A DNA stretch of 64,000 bases from Colwellia sp. 75C3 (GTDB taxonomy: Bacteria > Pseudomonadota > Gammaproteobacteria > Enterobacterales > Alteromonadaceae), in the NCBI RefSeq assembly GCF_002836255.1, contig NZ_PJAU01000060.1, positions 303,408 through 367,407 of the forward strand, written 5' to 3'. Each line of letters starts with the position of its first letter. Within the stretch, counting starts at the first letter, position 1. The translations under genes were made by a program, and so were the position numbers. The notes beneath the pieces were generated by a model. The model did not search any database. It saw nothing but the letters and a program-made list of their open reading frames with translations, and had not been told where the DNA came from. This document shows, in pieces, positions 1-8,211 of this stretch.

Positions 1-1476
1 ACGAATTTTTTGTACTATTTTACTACACAGTGGAAACTTATGATTATGCTCTTTTTGACTAAACTGATGTAAATTTTTAATCACTCGGTAGCTGTGTTCA
101 TCTACTGAGTAGGCATGGAAAAGGTCAAATTGCATTTGGCCGGCAATATTACGCCAAAGCGGTAAATATGAACTGAGAATACTGTGCCTGTGCATTAATG
201 TTAACGCTAAACCTAAGCCTCGTGGATGACGAATAATAGCCATAAACATACGGCGACATTCAGCATAATCGATCAAGCCTGAAATGAGTCGTCTGCGCGC
301 ATTACGCATTAATCGCATGGTATGTGAATGTATACCTTTAATACCCGGCTCTTGAGCTATGATTAAAAACATTTCAATCATTTTGACAGGGCGCATAAAA
401 ATACGGTCGTTTCGGGTGTTAATTAAGGTATCAACCAACTCAAAATCCTGATTGATAATACTGATATTACTCTGTTCAGGTTTTTTGATAATCGCTTGTT
501 CGAAATGCTGTAGTAGCATGGTATTCAATTCAGTCACACGAGCAATAATACGGAAGAAACGCTTCATCATACGCTCTACTGGAGCTTTACCCTCATCACC
601 AAAGCCCATCATTTTCGCTACATCTGCTTGGTAATCAAATAAAAGCCGATTTTCACTTCTACCGGCCACAAAATGTAATGCAAAGCGCATGCGCCATAGG
701 TAATCTTGTGACTCTAACAGCTCAAAAAATTCATTAGGGTAGAGGTAGTTATGTTCAACTAGTTCTTCAAGTGAGTCTGCTGAAAAATGACGCTTGGCGA
801 CCCAAGAAATCGTTTGAATATCACGTAAACCACCCGGATTTGCTTTTAAATTCGGTTCAAGGGTATAGGCAGCACCACGGTATTGTTGATGTCTGGCATC
901 CTGCTCTTTACATTTTGCGATAAAGAATTTTTCTGAGGTCCAAAAAACCTCTTCATTTAATAACGGCATTAATTGCTGGGTAAGTGTTTCACTACCCGCT
1001 ATTTGTCGCATTTCCATTAAATTGGTGGCAACAGTTACTTCTTTTACCGCTTGTTTTAAGCATTCTTTAATAGAGCGAACACTATGGCCAATATCAAGTT
1101 TTATATCCCAAAGTTGAGTAATAAAGCTGGATATTTTTTCTTCTAATTCTAGATTAACTTCTTCTTGTGTTAATAATAAAATATCAACGTCAGATTGAGG
1201 GTGTAATTCAGCTCGACCATAACCACCAACAGCAACTAAGCTAATTTGATACTCATCAAGGTGGTGCTGACACCACAATTTTTTTAAAATGGCATCAACA
1301 AAAATAGCGCGCGATGATAATAAGTCACTTATATCATTATCAATAAAAACATCTTTTAACCAAGTATTAAAGGACAGACTTAATTGGCAAATATCATGGG
1401 TAGATAAAAAGTCAGCACTAACAGCTAATTTATTAATAAATTCGGGAGGAACTATATGTACTGGGTTATTAGTCAA
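1..1476 (-). CDS. glnD: [protein-PII] uridylyltransferase GlnD, C-terminus cut by window edge
   Basis: Bifunctional uridylyltransferase / uridylyl-removing enzyme that modifies the PII nitrogen-signalling proteins in response to glutamine. The 492 visible residues include the nucleotidyltransferase signature GGYGRAELHPQSDVD around residue 85, which holds the metal-binding acidic residues. The HD hydrolase and ACT domains would follow, partly or wholly outside the window. The start is a TTG at 1474-1476 (MTNNPVHIVPPEF), preceded by AAAGGT; no ATG fits the N-terminus better. The gene lies downstream of map on the same strand, with degenerate repeat remnants between them. The family assignment is firm; the start is inferred. 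Confidence 0.93.
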   Translation of the reverse strand, partial: MTNNPVHIVPPEFINKLAVSADFLSTHDICQLSLSFNTWLKDVFIDNDISDLLSSRAIFVDAILKKLWCQHHLDEYQISLVAVGGYGRAELHPQSDVDILLLTQEEVNLELEEKISSFITQLWDIKLDIGHSVRSIKECLKQAVKEVTVATNLMEMRQIAGSETLTQQLMPLLNEEVFWTSEKFFIAKCKEQDARHQQYRGAAYTLEPNLKANPGGLRDIQTISWVAKRHFSADSLEELVEHNYLYPNEFFELLESQDYLWRMRFALHFVAGRSENRLLFDYQADVAKMMGFGDEGKAPVERMMKRFFRIIARVTELNTMLLQHFEQAIIKKPEQSNISIINQDFELVDTLINTRNDRIFMRPVKMIEMFLIIAQEPGIKGIHSHTMRLMRNARRRLISGLIDYAECRRMFMAIIRHPRGLGLALTLMHRHSILSSYLPLWRNIAGQMQFDLFHAYSVDEHSYRVIKNLHQFSQKEHNHKFPLCSKIVQKIR

Positions 1477-1523
1477 GAGTTTACCTTTTATCTATAGCGA
1501 TTAATCTTTAGGTGTTAATGTTT

Positions 1524-1660
1524 TATACCCGATACCGATTAAGTGCATGGTTTCAGCATTTTGAATGGTAACAGGAGTATACCCGTTACCATTTAAGATA
1601 TATTTTTCAGAGCATTTGAACAGTTCCCACTGAAATCCAGACTTTGAATGGCAGCAGTTT
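1524..1660. repeat. Degenerate remnants of the ~263-bp inverted-terminal repeat family
   Basis: Two partial copies sit end to end. The first (about 1524-1580) begins TATACCCGATACC and ends TTGAATGGTAACAGGAGTAT. The second begins ACCCGTTACCATT and runs into CCCACTGAAATCCAGACTT then TTGAATGGCA near 1652. These words match the ends of the full copies at 2576 and 62586, but the central part is missing. They look like decayed or internally deleted insertions between map and glnD. Confidence 0.65.
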
Positions 1661-1665
1661 AAATA

Positions 1666-2454
1666 TTAATTATGTAATATGCGGGTAATTGTTTCTTCTT
1701 CACGTAATGTCAAAATTTCACAACCCGTTTTAGTGACAACAATGGTGTGTTCCCATTGCGCTGATCTTTTGCCATCGGCAGTATAAACAGTCCAGTTGTC
1801 GGTCTTATCTAACAGCGTACCAGAACGACCTAAGTTAACCATAGGTTCAATGGTAAAACACATGCCAACTTCCATTTTGGTTTTGTCATTGTTTTTATAG
1901 TGCATAATCTGTGGTTCTTCATGAAACTCTTGACCTATACCATGACCACAATAATCTTTCACTATAGAGTAACGACCTGATTTTTTGACGAACTTTTGAA
2001 TAGTTGCGCCAATTTCACCAAAAGTAGCACCAGGCTTAACTTTTTTAAGCGCTAAATAAAGCGACTCTTGAGTGATACGACAAAGGCGATTATCTTCAGC
2101 TGAGACATCTCCTATTAGAAACATTTTGCTGGTATCACCATGATAACCGTCTTTTATTACGGTAATATCAAGATTAATAATATCACCATCAGCTAACGTT
2201 GTGTCATCAGGGATACCGTGACAAACAACGTGATTGACTGAAGTACAAATAGACTTAGGAAAGTGATGGTAATTTAGTGGCGCTGATATAGCCTCTTGCA
2301 CTTTATCCGTATATTCTGCGCATAACGTATTAAGGGCATCAGTGGTTATGCCTGCTTTTACATGAGGTGCTATCATTTCTAATACCTCAGCGGCTAGCTT
2401 GCCGGCAATGCGCATTTTTTCTATTTCTTCTTGGCTTTTTATCGTGATGGCCAT
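1666..2454 (-). CDS. map: Methionine aminopeptidase, type I
   Basis: Removes the initiator methionine from nascent proteins; a two-metal cytosolic enzyme. At 262 residues it is the usual type Ia length. The pita-bread fold signatures are visible: LDITVIKDGYHGDTSKMF with the two metal aspartates (about residues 95-110), YCGHGIGQEFHEEPQ with the metal histidine (about 168), FTIEPM with a metal glutamate, and QWEHTIVV with the last ligand. In enterobacteria map lies directly divergent from rpsB; here a DsbA-like gene and a repeat element lie between them. It is followed by glnD on the same strand. Confidence 0.97.
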   Translation of the reverse strand: MAITIKSQEEIEKMRIAGKLAAEVLEMIAPHVKAGITTDALNTLCAEYTDKVQEAISAPLNYHHFPKSICTSVNHVVCHGIPDDTTLADGDIINLDITVIKDGYHGDTSKMFLIGDVSAEDNRLCRITQESLYLALKKVKPGATFGEIGATIQKFVKKSGRYSIVKDYCGHGIGQEFHEEPQIMHYKNNDKTKMEVGMCFTIEPMVNLGRSGTLLDKTDNWTVYTADGKRSAQWEHTIVVTKTGCEILTLREEETITRILHN

Positions 2455-2575
2455 CGTTGTCTATCTCTTTAAGTTTTCGCTAGTGGCGTGATTGACGACC
2501 ACTATGCTATTGAGTATTTGTAACGCCATACTGTTGGAGTGCTTATGGCGTAATTATGGAATAATGAGCTTGGTA

Positions 2576-2838
2576 TATACCCGCTACCAATCAAGATGCA
2601 TATTTCAGAGTGCTTGAGCAATTTCACTTCAAGGCGCTGTGATGAAATAAGGGTTATTTCCTTATAAATCACAGCAACGATGAAATTATGTTGCTCAAGC
2701 GCTTCTTTGATGGGTTTAAAATAACTTTATACCGCGTTAAATAATCAAACCATAGAATGACTATGCTTAAATCATTTGCCTTGCCTAAAGTCATTTTAAC
2801 TCCCACTGAAACCCTGCACTTTGAATGGTAACGGGTAT
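2576..2838. repeat. 263-bp MITE-like element with terminal inverted repeats (copy 1)
   Basis: The ends are TATACCCGCTACCA and TGGTAACGGGTATT, imperfect inverted repeats of about 14 bp. There is no credible ORF inside, and internal inverted words (CTGTGAT ... ATCACAG) suggest a folded transcript. A near-identical copy lies in the opposite orientation at 62586-62849, a diverged relative with the same end words at 47633-47897, and fragments at 1524-1660. It fills most of the spacer between map and the upstream DsbA-like gene. Confidence 0.85.
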
Positions 2839-2850
2839 TAAGATACCAAG

Positions 2851-3471
2851 TTAAGCGTATTTATTTAACTCTAATTTTATCGCATCAATTATGGCATCAG
2901 GTTCTTCTAGGTATAAATTGTGATTAAGTAGAATAAGATCATCATCTATTGCCAATAATAACGCGGGAATAGCCTGAGTTCCTATTATTTCCTGTAGGGC
3001 ATAAATTTCATGCACCTGCGCCGCAGCATCACTCGATAATTTCGTTTTGTTAAAGATCTTTGCGGGTACTGATAACTTGAATTCATCTACGATGTCATTT
3101 AAATGTGCTTGTTCACTGAGCTCATTGCCTTTTGAAAAATGCTCAGTTTGTAAAGCATTTAATAAAGCTAATGCTTGTTGAGGCGTTTTTTCAGCAGCCC
3201 AAGTCATCAGGTTGGCACATAAGGTAGAATCTTTTCCATGAGAGACTTTACCCATGTACTCAGGAGAAAAATTAACCGAAGATAGATCTTTAACTTGGGC
3301 AATTTGTTGCTTAGTTATTACATTATTATCATCAGCGTCAGAAAAATAGGCGCAATGCCATAAATTAATTGCTACTTCTGGTAATGATTTGTTTACCGCA
3401 TTCACTAAAGGAGTTGTTGCATAACTCCAAGGACAGTGACTGTCATAAATGAAAAATAATTCTGCTGTCAT
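2851..3471 (-). CDS. DsbA-family thioredoxin-fold protein, single active-site cysteine
   Basis: A 206-residue protein of the DsbA / FrnE / 2-hydroxychromene-2-carboxylate isomerase superfamily. The N-terminus FFIYDSHCPWSYA puts a CPWS motif at the end of the first strand, where DsbA has CPHC, so the second catalytic cysteine is replaced by serine. The conserved cis-proline region reads GTQAIPALLL near residue 165. No signal peptide is seen, so it probably acts in the cytoplasm. The ATG at 3471 follows GGGTAAGT. The missing second cysteine argues against a classical dithiol oxidase; a disulfide isomerase or glutathione-dependent role is possible. The substrate is unknown. Confidence 0.75.
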   Translation of the reverse strand: MTAELFFIYDSHCPWSYATTPLVNAVNKSLPEVAINLWHCAYFSDADDNNVITKQQIAQVKDLSSVNFSPEYMGKVSHGKDSTLCANLMTWAAEKTPQQALALLNALQTEHFSKGNELSEQAHLNDIVDEFKLSVPAKIFNKTKLSSDAAAQVHEIYALQEIIGTQAIPALLLAIDDDLILLNHNLYLEEPDAIIDAIKLELNKYA

Positions 3472-3594
3472 TACTTACCCTATAAAAATTGGTGATTTAG
3501 ATTAAAAACGATATGTATATATTAATATCTGCTGATTTTAACTCGCCTTGCTTTAATATCCCACTATAAATCGTCTTTTGGTGATAAATCATTT

Positions 3595-3623
3595 TTGTCT
3601 AGCTAAAAAATCGCCTTTATGGT
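3595..3623 (+). promoter_or_regulatory. Candidate sigma-70 promoter for rpsB-tsf
   Basis: TTGTCT (3595-3600), a 17-bp spacer, and TATGGT (3618-3623) lie about 265 bp upstream of rpsB. The 416-bp spacer holds no gene. The long untranslated leader fits the S2-autoregulated rpsB leader known in gammaproteobacteria, but I did not resolve that fold here. Inferred from the hexamers only. Confidence 0.4.
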
Positions 3624-3887
3624 ATAAAGTGCGGCGCTGAATTTTTAGTTAGCCTTTATTATTGTTGTTTTATACGATAAAAATAGGCTTGGCTTGGTTT
3701 AGTGACAATTTAAATCGACTATTTGAATGAAAAACTTTATTAAGTTTTTTGGCTTATAAGTCATTATTATAAACTCACATACATCTATTAAAGGTATACC
3801 GGGGTGCTCAGTTTAGACTATAAAGTCAAAACAAAAGAGTCGTGTATATTGGGTGTATGAACGCTTAACCCCATAAAGGAAAGAAAA

Positions 3888-4616
3888 ATGTCAAACGTTT
3901 CAATGCGCGATATGCTTAAAGCCGGTGTTCATTTCGGTCACAAAACACGTTACTGGAATCCTAAAATGAAGCAATTCATTTTTGGTGCTCGCGATAAAGT
4001 TCATATCATTAACCTTGAACAAACAGTTCCAATGTTCAATGAAGCACTTGCTTTCGTAAACAATGTTTCATCGAAAAAAGGTAAAGTGTTATTTGTTGGT
4101 ACTAAACGTGCTGCAAGTGATGCAATCAAAGATGCTGCTATTAAGTCTGACCAATTCTACGTTAACCACCGCTGGTTAGGTGGCATGTTGACTAACTGGA
4201 AAACAGTTCGTCAATCAATTAAACGTCTAAAAGATTTAGAAGCTCAAAGCAGTGACGGTACTTTCGAAGCGTTAACTAAGAAAGAAGCGTTAATGCGTAC
4301 TCGTGAAATGGAAAAGCTTGATAAAAGTTTAGGTGGTATCAAAAACATGGGTGGTTTACCTGATGTTTTATTTATCGTTGATGCTGATCACGAGCACATT
4401 GCTATTAAAGAAGCAAACAACCTTGGTATCCCAGTAATTTCTGTTGTTGATACTAACTCAAACCCTGATGGTGTTGATTACATCATTCCAGGTAACGATG
4501 ATGCAATTCGTGCCGTCACTTTATACTGTGATGCTGTTGCTAACTCTGTGCTTAGTGGCCGTGAGCAAAACATCGTAGTACAAGCTGAAAAAGACGGTTT
4601 TGTTGAAGCTGAGTAA
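3888..4616 (+). CDS. rpsB: 30S ribosomal protein S2
   Basis: Small-subunit ribosomal protein, 242 residues, the normal bacterial length. Family signatures include LKAGVHFGHKTRYWNPKM at the N-terminus, RWLGGMLTNWKTVRQSI (about 96-112), GGLPDVLFIVD, and IPVISVVDTNSNPDGVDY. It starts at an ATG behind AAGGAAAG. It heads the rpsB-tsf operon; the 416-bp upstream spacer probably carries its promoter and leader. A hairpin separates it from tsf. Confidence 0.99.
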   Translation: MSNVSMRDMLKAGVHFGHKTRYWNPKMKQFIFGARDKVHIINLEQTVPMFNEALAFVNNVSSKKGKVLFVGTKRAASDAIKDAAIKSDQFYVNHRWLGGMLTNWKTVRQSIKRLKDLEAQSSDGTFEALTKKEALMRTREMEKLDKSLGGIKNMGGLPDVLFIVDADHEHIAIKEANNLGIPVISVVDTNSNPDGVDYIIPGNDDAIRAVTLYCDAVANSVLSGREQNIVVQAEKDGFVEAE

Positions 4617-4644
4617 TCTCGGTTAGCAATACGTTTATTTTCTA

Positions 4645-4672
4645 TTGCCACAAAAGTACGCTTTTGTGGCAA
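4645..4672 (+). terminator. Strong hairpin between rpsB and tsf (possible attenuator)
   Basis: A perfect 12-bp stem, TTGCCACAAAAG / CTTTTGTGGCAA, with loop TACG, 29 bp after the rpsB stop. Only a weak T-rich stretch (CTTATTTA) follows, so it could be a partial terminator or an RNA-processing or stability element setting the S2 to EF-Ts ratio. Confidence 0.6.
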
Positions 4673-4750
4673 CTTATTTAATACTTATGCCCAAAATTGA
4701 TTTAGTGATAATTCAAATCTGGGGATAACAGAAAACTGAGGAATTAACTC

Positions 4751-5599
4751 ATGGCAATTACTGCTGCAATGGTTAAAGAACTTCGTGAACGCACAGCTGC
4801 GGGCATGATGGATTGTAAAAATGCTTTAGTAGAAGCTGAAGGCGACATGGAACTTGCGATTGAAAATATGCGTAAGAACGGTCAAGCTAAAGCGGCTAAG
4901 AAAGCTGGTAACATCGCTGCTGAAGGTGCAATTTTAATTAAAACTACTGATGGTCTTGCCGCTTTAGTTGAAGTTAACTGTCAAACAGATTTCGTAGCAA
5001 AAGATGATAACTTCTTAGGTTTTGCTAACGAAGTTGCTGATGCAGCCCTTGCTTCTAAAGTAACAATCGCAGATCTTCAAGCACAATTCGAAGAAAAGCG
5101 TATTACGCTTGTGACTAAAATTGGTGAAAACATCAATATTCGTCGCGTAGAATACGTTAAAGGTGCTAATTTAGCATCTTATAGCCATGGCGCTACTATC
5201 GGTGTTGTTGTTGCTGGTGAAGGTGATGCAGAATCACTTAAGCACATTGCTATGCATGTTGCTGCAAGCAAGCCTGAGTTCTTAACTCCTGATGACGTTC
5301 CAGCTGATGTTGTTGCTAATGAAAAACGCATTCAAATCGAAATGGCGATGAACGAAGGCAAGCCTCAAGAAATCGCTGAGAAGATGGTTACAGGCCGCAT
5401 GAAGAAGTTTACAGGTGAAGTTTCTTTAACTGGTCAAGCTTTCATCATGGAACCTAAGAAAACTGTTGGTGTTATTCTTACTGAGAAAGGTATCACTGTT
5501 TCTAACTTCGTACGTTTAGAAGTTGGTGAAGGTATCGAGAAGAAAGAAGAAGATTTCGCAGCTGAAGTAGAAGCACAAATTGCTGCTGCTAAAGCTTAA
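4751..5599 (+). CDS. tsf: Translation elongation factor Ts
   Basis: Guanine-nucleotide exchange factor that regenerates EF-Tu-GTP. It has 282 residues, the usual gammaproteobacterial length. The N-terminal UBA-like domain holds VKELRERTAAGMMDCKNAL; the core holds LVEVNCQTDFVAKDDNF, which contacts EF-Tu. Its ATG follows TGAGGAAT. It lies downstream of rpsB across a hairpin and is followed by two successive hairpin terminators. Confidence 0.99.
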   Translation: MAITAAMVKELRERTAAGMMDCKNALVEAEGDMELAIENMRKNGQAKAAKKAGNIAAEGAILIKTTDGLAALVEVNCQTDFVAKDDNFLGFANEVADAALASKVTIADLQAQFEEKRITLVTKIGENINIRRVEYVKGANLASYSHGATIGVVVAGEGDAESLKHIAMHVAASKPEFLTPDDVPADVVANEKRIQIEMAMNEGKPQEIAEKMVTGRMKKFTGEVSLTGQAFIMEPKKTVGVILTEKGITVSNFVRLEVGEGIEKKEEDFAAEVEAQIAAAKA

Positions 5600-5660
5600 T
5601 TTATTTTATTTGATGGCTTAGTTTTATTACTAACATAATCAAATGAATTGAATTACTCAA

Positions 5661-5688
5661 AAACGTCTACCTTGGTAGACGTTTTTTT
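5661..5688 (+). terminator. Rho-independent terminator after tsf
   Basis: An 11-bp stem AAACGTCTACC / GGTAGACGTTT with a TT loop, followed directly by a run of Ts. It lies 61 bp after the tsf stop. Confidence 0.88.
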
Positions 5689-5765
5689 ATACCAAAAATT
5701 TGCTCTTTACGTAATAAAAAGTGAGTTTTTTCAGTTTAGACTATCGTGTGTGAGCTAAACGTATT

Positions 5766-5813
5766 AAAATAGCCGCGGTCTTTTGACCTCGGCTATTTTT
5801 TTTGCTTAAATTT
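5766..5813 (+). terminator. Second terminator or pyrH attenuator
   Basis: The stem AAATAGCCG(C)GGTC / GACC(T)CGGCTATTT with loop TTTT is followed by eight Ts. It lies only 33 bp before the pyrH ATG and about 80 bp after the first terminator. It may be a back-up terminator for tsf or, if a promoter lies between the two, an attenuator for pyrH. Confidence 0.8.
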
Positions 5814-5845
5814 TATTACTTTAACCGCGACAGGAACTTTTCCCT

Positions 5846-6589
5846 ATGACAACCAATCCTAAACCTGCTTATCGACGAATTCTATTAAAACTCAGTGGTG
5901 AAGCGCTAATGGGTGACGAGGGTTTTGGAATTGATCCTAAAGTACTTGACCGCATGGCTCAAGAAATCAAAGAGCTGGTAGAAATGGGTATCCAGGTGGG
6001 TCTAGTTATCGGCGGTGGTAATTTATTTCGCGGTGCGGGTCTAGCTGAAGCTGGTATGAACCGTGTTGTTGGCGATCAAATGGGCATGTTAGCTACCGTA
6101 ATGAATGGTTTAGCAATGCGTGACGCGCTACATCGTGCCTTTGTAAATACACGTTTGATGTCAGCTATTGATTTAGCCGGTGTATGTGAGCGTTACAACT
6201 GGGCAAATGCCATCAGTTTATTAAAATCTGGCCGTGTAGTTATTTTTTCTGCTGGTACAGGTAATCCATTTTTCACTACAGATTCAGCTGCATGTTTACG
6301 CGGCATAGAAATAGAAGCAGATGCTGTATTTAAAGCGACAAAAGTTGATGGGATTTACTCGGCAGATCCAGTGACAAACCCAGAAGCAGAGCTTTATAGT
6401 GAATTAAGTTATGATGAAGTACTCGACAAAGAATTAAAAGTGATGGACTTAGCTGCCTTTACTTTAGCCCGTGATCATAATATGCCTATTCGCGTATTTA
6501 ATATGAATAAAGCGGGTGCGTTGAAGTCTGTCATCATGGGCGGTAGTGAAGGTACCGTGATTTCACACAAAAAACGTATTGAAACTTAA
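5846..6589 (+). CDS. pyrH: UMP kinase
   Basis: Phosphorylates UMP to UDP in pyrimidine nucleotide synthesis; a hexameric amino-acid-kinase-fold enzyme, not related to eukaryotic UMP/CMP kinase. It has 247 residues. Signatures are RILLKLSGEALMG at the N-terminus, VIGGGNLFRGAG (about 57-68), DQMGMLATVMNGLAMRDAL, and GTGNPFFTTDSAACLRG. It sits in the usual tsf-pyrH-frr order, 77 bp before frr. Confidence 0.98.
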   Translation: MTTNPKPAYRRILLKLSGEALMGDEGFGIDPKVLDRMAQEIKELVEMGIQVGLVIGGGNLFRGAGLAEAGMNRVVGDQMGMLATVMNGLAMRDALHRAFVNTRLMSAIDLAGVCERYNWANAISLLKSGRVVIFSAGTGNPFFTTDSAACLRGIEIEADAVFKATKVDGIYSADPVTNPEAELYSELSYDEVLDKELKVMDLAAFTLARDHNMPIRVFNMNKAGALKSVIMGGSEGTVISHKKRIET

Positions 6590-6666
6590 GTCAAAATTAG
6601 AGTGAGTAAGCCACGAGATATAAAGTCCAGGCTTAAATTAACTTATTAATATTTAGGGAAATTATC

Positions 6667-7224
6667 GTGATAGATGAAATAATTGAAGATGCTCAAGACC
6701 GTATGGGCAAGAGTATCGATGCTTTAAAAACTAGTTTGACTAAAATAAGAACTGGCCGTGCACATGCATCATTATTAGATAATATTGTTGTTGAATATTA
6801 CGGCATGGATACCCCATTAAACCAAGTAGGCAATGTATCAGTGCCAGATGCACGTAATCTTTCGATTACGGTTTTTGATAAAGGAATGATTTCAGCGGTT
6901 GAAAAAGCCATTATGAAATCTGATTTAGGCTTAAACCCACAATCGAATGGCACGTTAATACGCATCCCATTACCACCGCTTACTGAAGAGCGTCGTAAAG
7001 ATTTGGTTAAAGTTGTTCGTGGTGAAGCTGAAGGCGGAAAAGTGGCTATCCGTAATATTCGTCGCGACGCAAACTCGGACTTTAAAAGTCTATTAAAAGA
7101 AAAAGAAATCAGCGAAGATGACCATCATCAAGCTGAAGATTCAATTCAAAAGATCACAGATGCTTTTGTCAAACAAGTGGATGAAGTGCTTGTGAAGAAA
7201 GAAGCGGAATTAATGGAAATATAA
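6667..7224 (+). CDS. frr: Ribosome recycling factor
   Basis: Splits post-termination ribosomes together with EF-G. It has the standard 185 residues, with LKTSLTKIRTGRAHASLLD near the N-terminus and IRIPLPPLTEERRKDLVK in the middle. The start is GTG at 6667, after AGGGAAATTATC; the N-terminus aligns with the family only from this codon. A terminator follows the stop. Confidence 0.98.
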   Translation: MIDEIIEDAQDRMGKSIDALKTSLTKIRTGRAHASLLDNIVVEYYGMDTPLNQVGNVSVPDARNLSITVFDKGMISAVEKAIMKSDLGLNPQSNGTLIRIPLPPLTEERRKDLVKVVRGEAEGGKVAIRNIRRDANSDFKSLLKEKEISEDDHHQAEDSIQKITDAFVKQVDEVLVKKEAELMEI

Positions 7225-7240
7225 GTTCATCTAATAACAT

Positions 7241-7279
7241 AACGCCATGTTGCTGCTATTTAGCCAACTGGCGTTTTTT
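7241..7279 (+). terminator. Rho-independent terminator after frr
   Basis: AACGCCA at 7241 pairs with TGGCGTT near 7268-7274 across a loop of about 20 nt, followed by a T-run. It separates rpsB-frr from the isoprenoid/envelope genes. Confidence 0.7.
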
Positions 7280-7317
7280 ATTAAGAGTGACTTAGATAAT
7301 AAATGGAAAATTGTTAA

Positions 7318-8085
7318 GTGAATAACAACGAAGTTTTAGCTGAACAGGCTGATAATAAAAATATTCCTCAACATATTGCTATCATCATGGATGGTAATGG
7401 TCGCTGGGCACAGTTACAAGGCAAGGGACGAGTTGCAGGGCATAAAGCGGGTGTTGAATCAGTGCGAGCAGTTGTGGCTAGTGCACGTAAATCGAATGTT
7501 AAAGCATTAACACTCTTTGCTTTTAGTAGTGAGAATTGGCAACGCCCGGCAAAAGAAGTAGGTGTGCTAATGGATTTGTTTATGTATGTATTAACTAAAG
7601 AAGTTAAACGTTTACATAAGCATAATATTCGCTTTCAAGTAGTAGGTGATTTAAGCCGTTTTTCTGATAAGTTACAAAAAAACATTGCTAAATCAGAGCA
7701 GCTCACCGCCGATAATACCGGTTTAGTTTTATCTATTGCGGCAAACTACGGTGGTCGTTGGGATATAGCTCAAGCAGCTAAAAAACTAGCCAGTGATGTC
7801 AATCAAGGCATTATATCTCTTGATGATATTAATGAAGAGTCACTCAATGAACAAACTTGTCTAGCAGACCTGCCCACCTTAGATCTACTTATCCGTACCG
7901 GTGGTGATTGTCGAATTAGTAATTTTCTTTTATGGCAAGCTGCCTATGCTGAACTTTTTTTCACTGATACGTTATGGCCAGACTTCAATGAAATAAAATT
8001 TCAAGAAGCGATAAACTGCTTTGATCAGCGAGAGCGTCGTTTTGGCAAGACGGGTGAACAAGCAAGAAACGAACAAACATCGTAA
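7318..8085 (+). CDS. uppS: (2E,6E)-farnesyl-diphosphate-specific undecaprenyl diphosphate synthase
   Basis: Cis-prenyltransferase making the C55 lipid carrier for peptidoglycan and O-antigen. It has 255 residues. IAIIMDGNGRWAQ carries the catalytic Asp25; FAFSSENW and LLIRTGGDCRISNFLLWQ are also present. The last motif is usually TGGEQRISN, so GGDCRIS is a mild variant. The start is GTG at 7318; the next ATG lies inside the catalytic motif, so GTG is required. The usual neighbour cdsA lies 126 bp downstream. Confidence 0.96.
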   Translation: MNNNEVLAEQADNKNIPQHIAIIMDGNGRWAQLQGKGRVAGHKAGVESVRAVVASARKSNVKALTLFAFSSENWQRPAKEVGVLMDLFMYVLTKEVKRLHKHNIRFQVVGDLSRFSDKLQKNIAKSEQLTADNTGLVLSIAANYGGRWDIAQAAKKLASDVNQGIISLDDINEESLNEQTCLADLPTLDLLIRTGGDCRISNFLLWQAAYAELFFTDTLWPDFNEIKFQEAINCFDQRERRFGKTGEQARNEQTS

Positions 8086-8211
8086 GACGATAGACAAAAT
8101 AGCGTTAACAAAAAATATAATTAAGAACAGCAAGCCAAGTCAATTACTCAGAGCTTGCCTGACTAACCATTAGTCCATTACAACTATCTACTAAAAATAA
8201 AAGGGTAGCCC

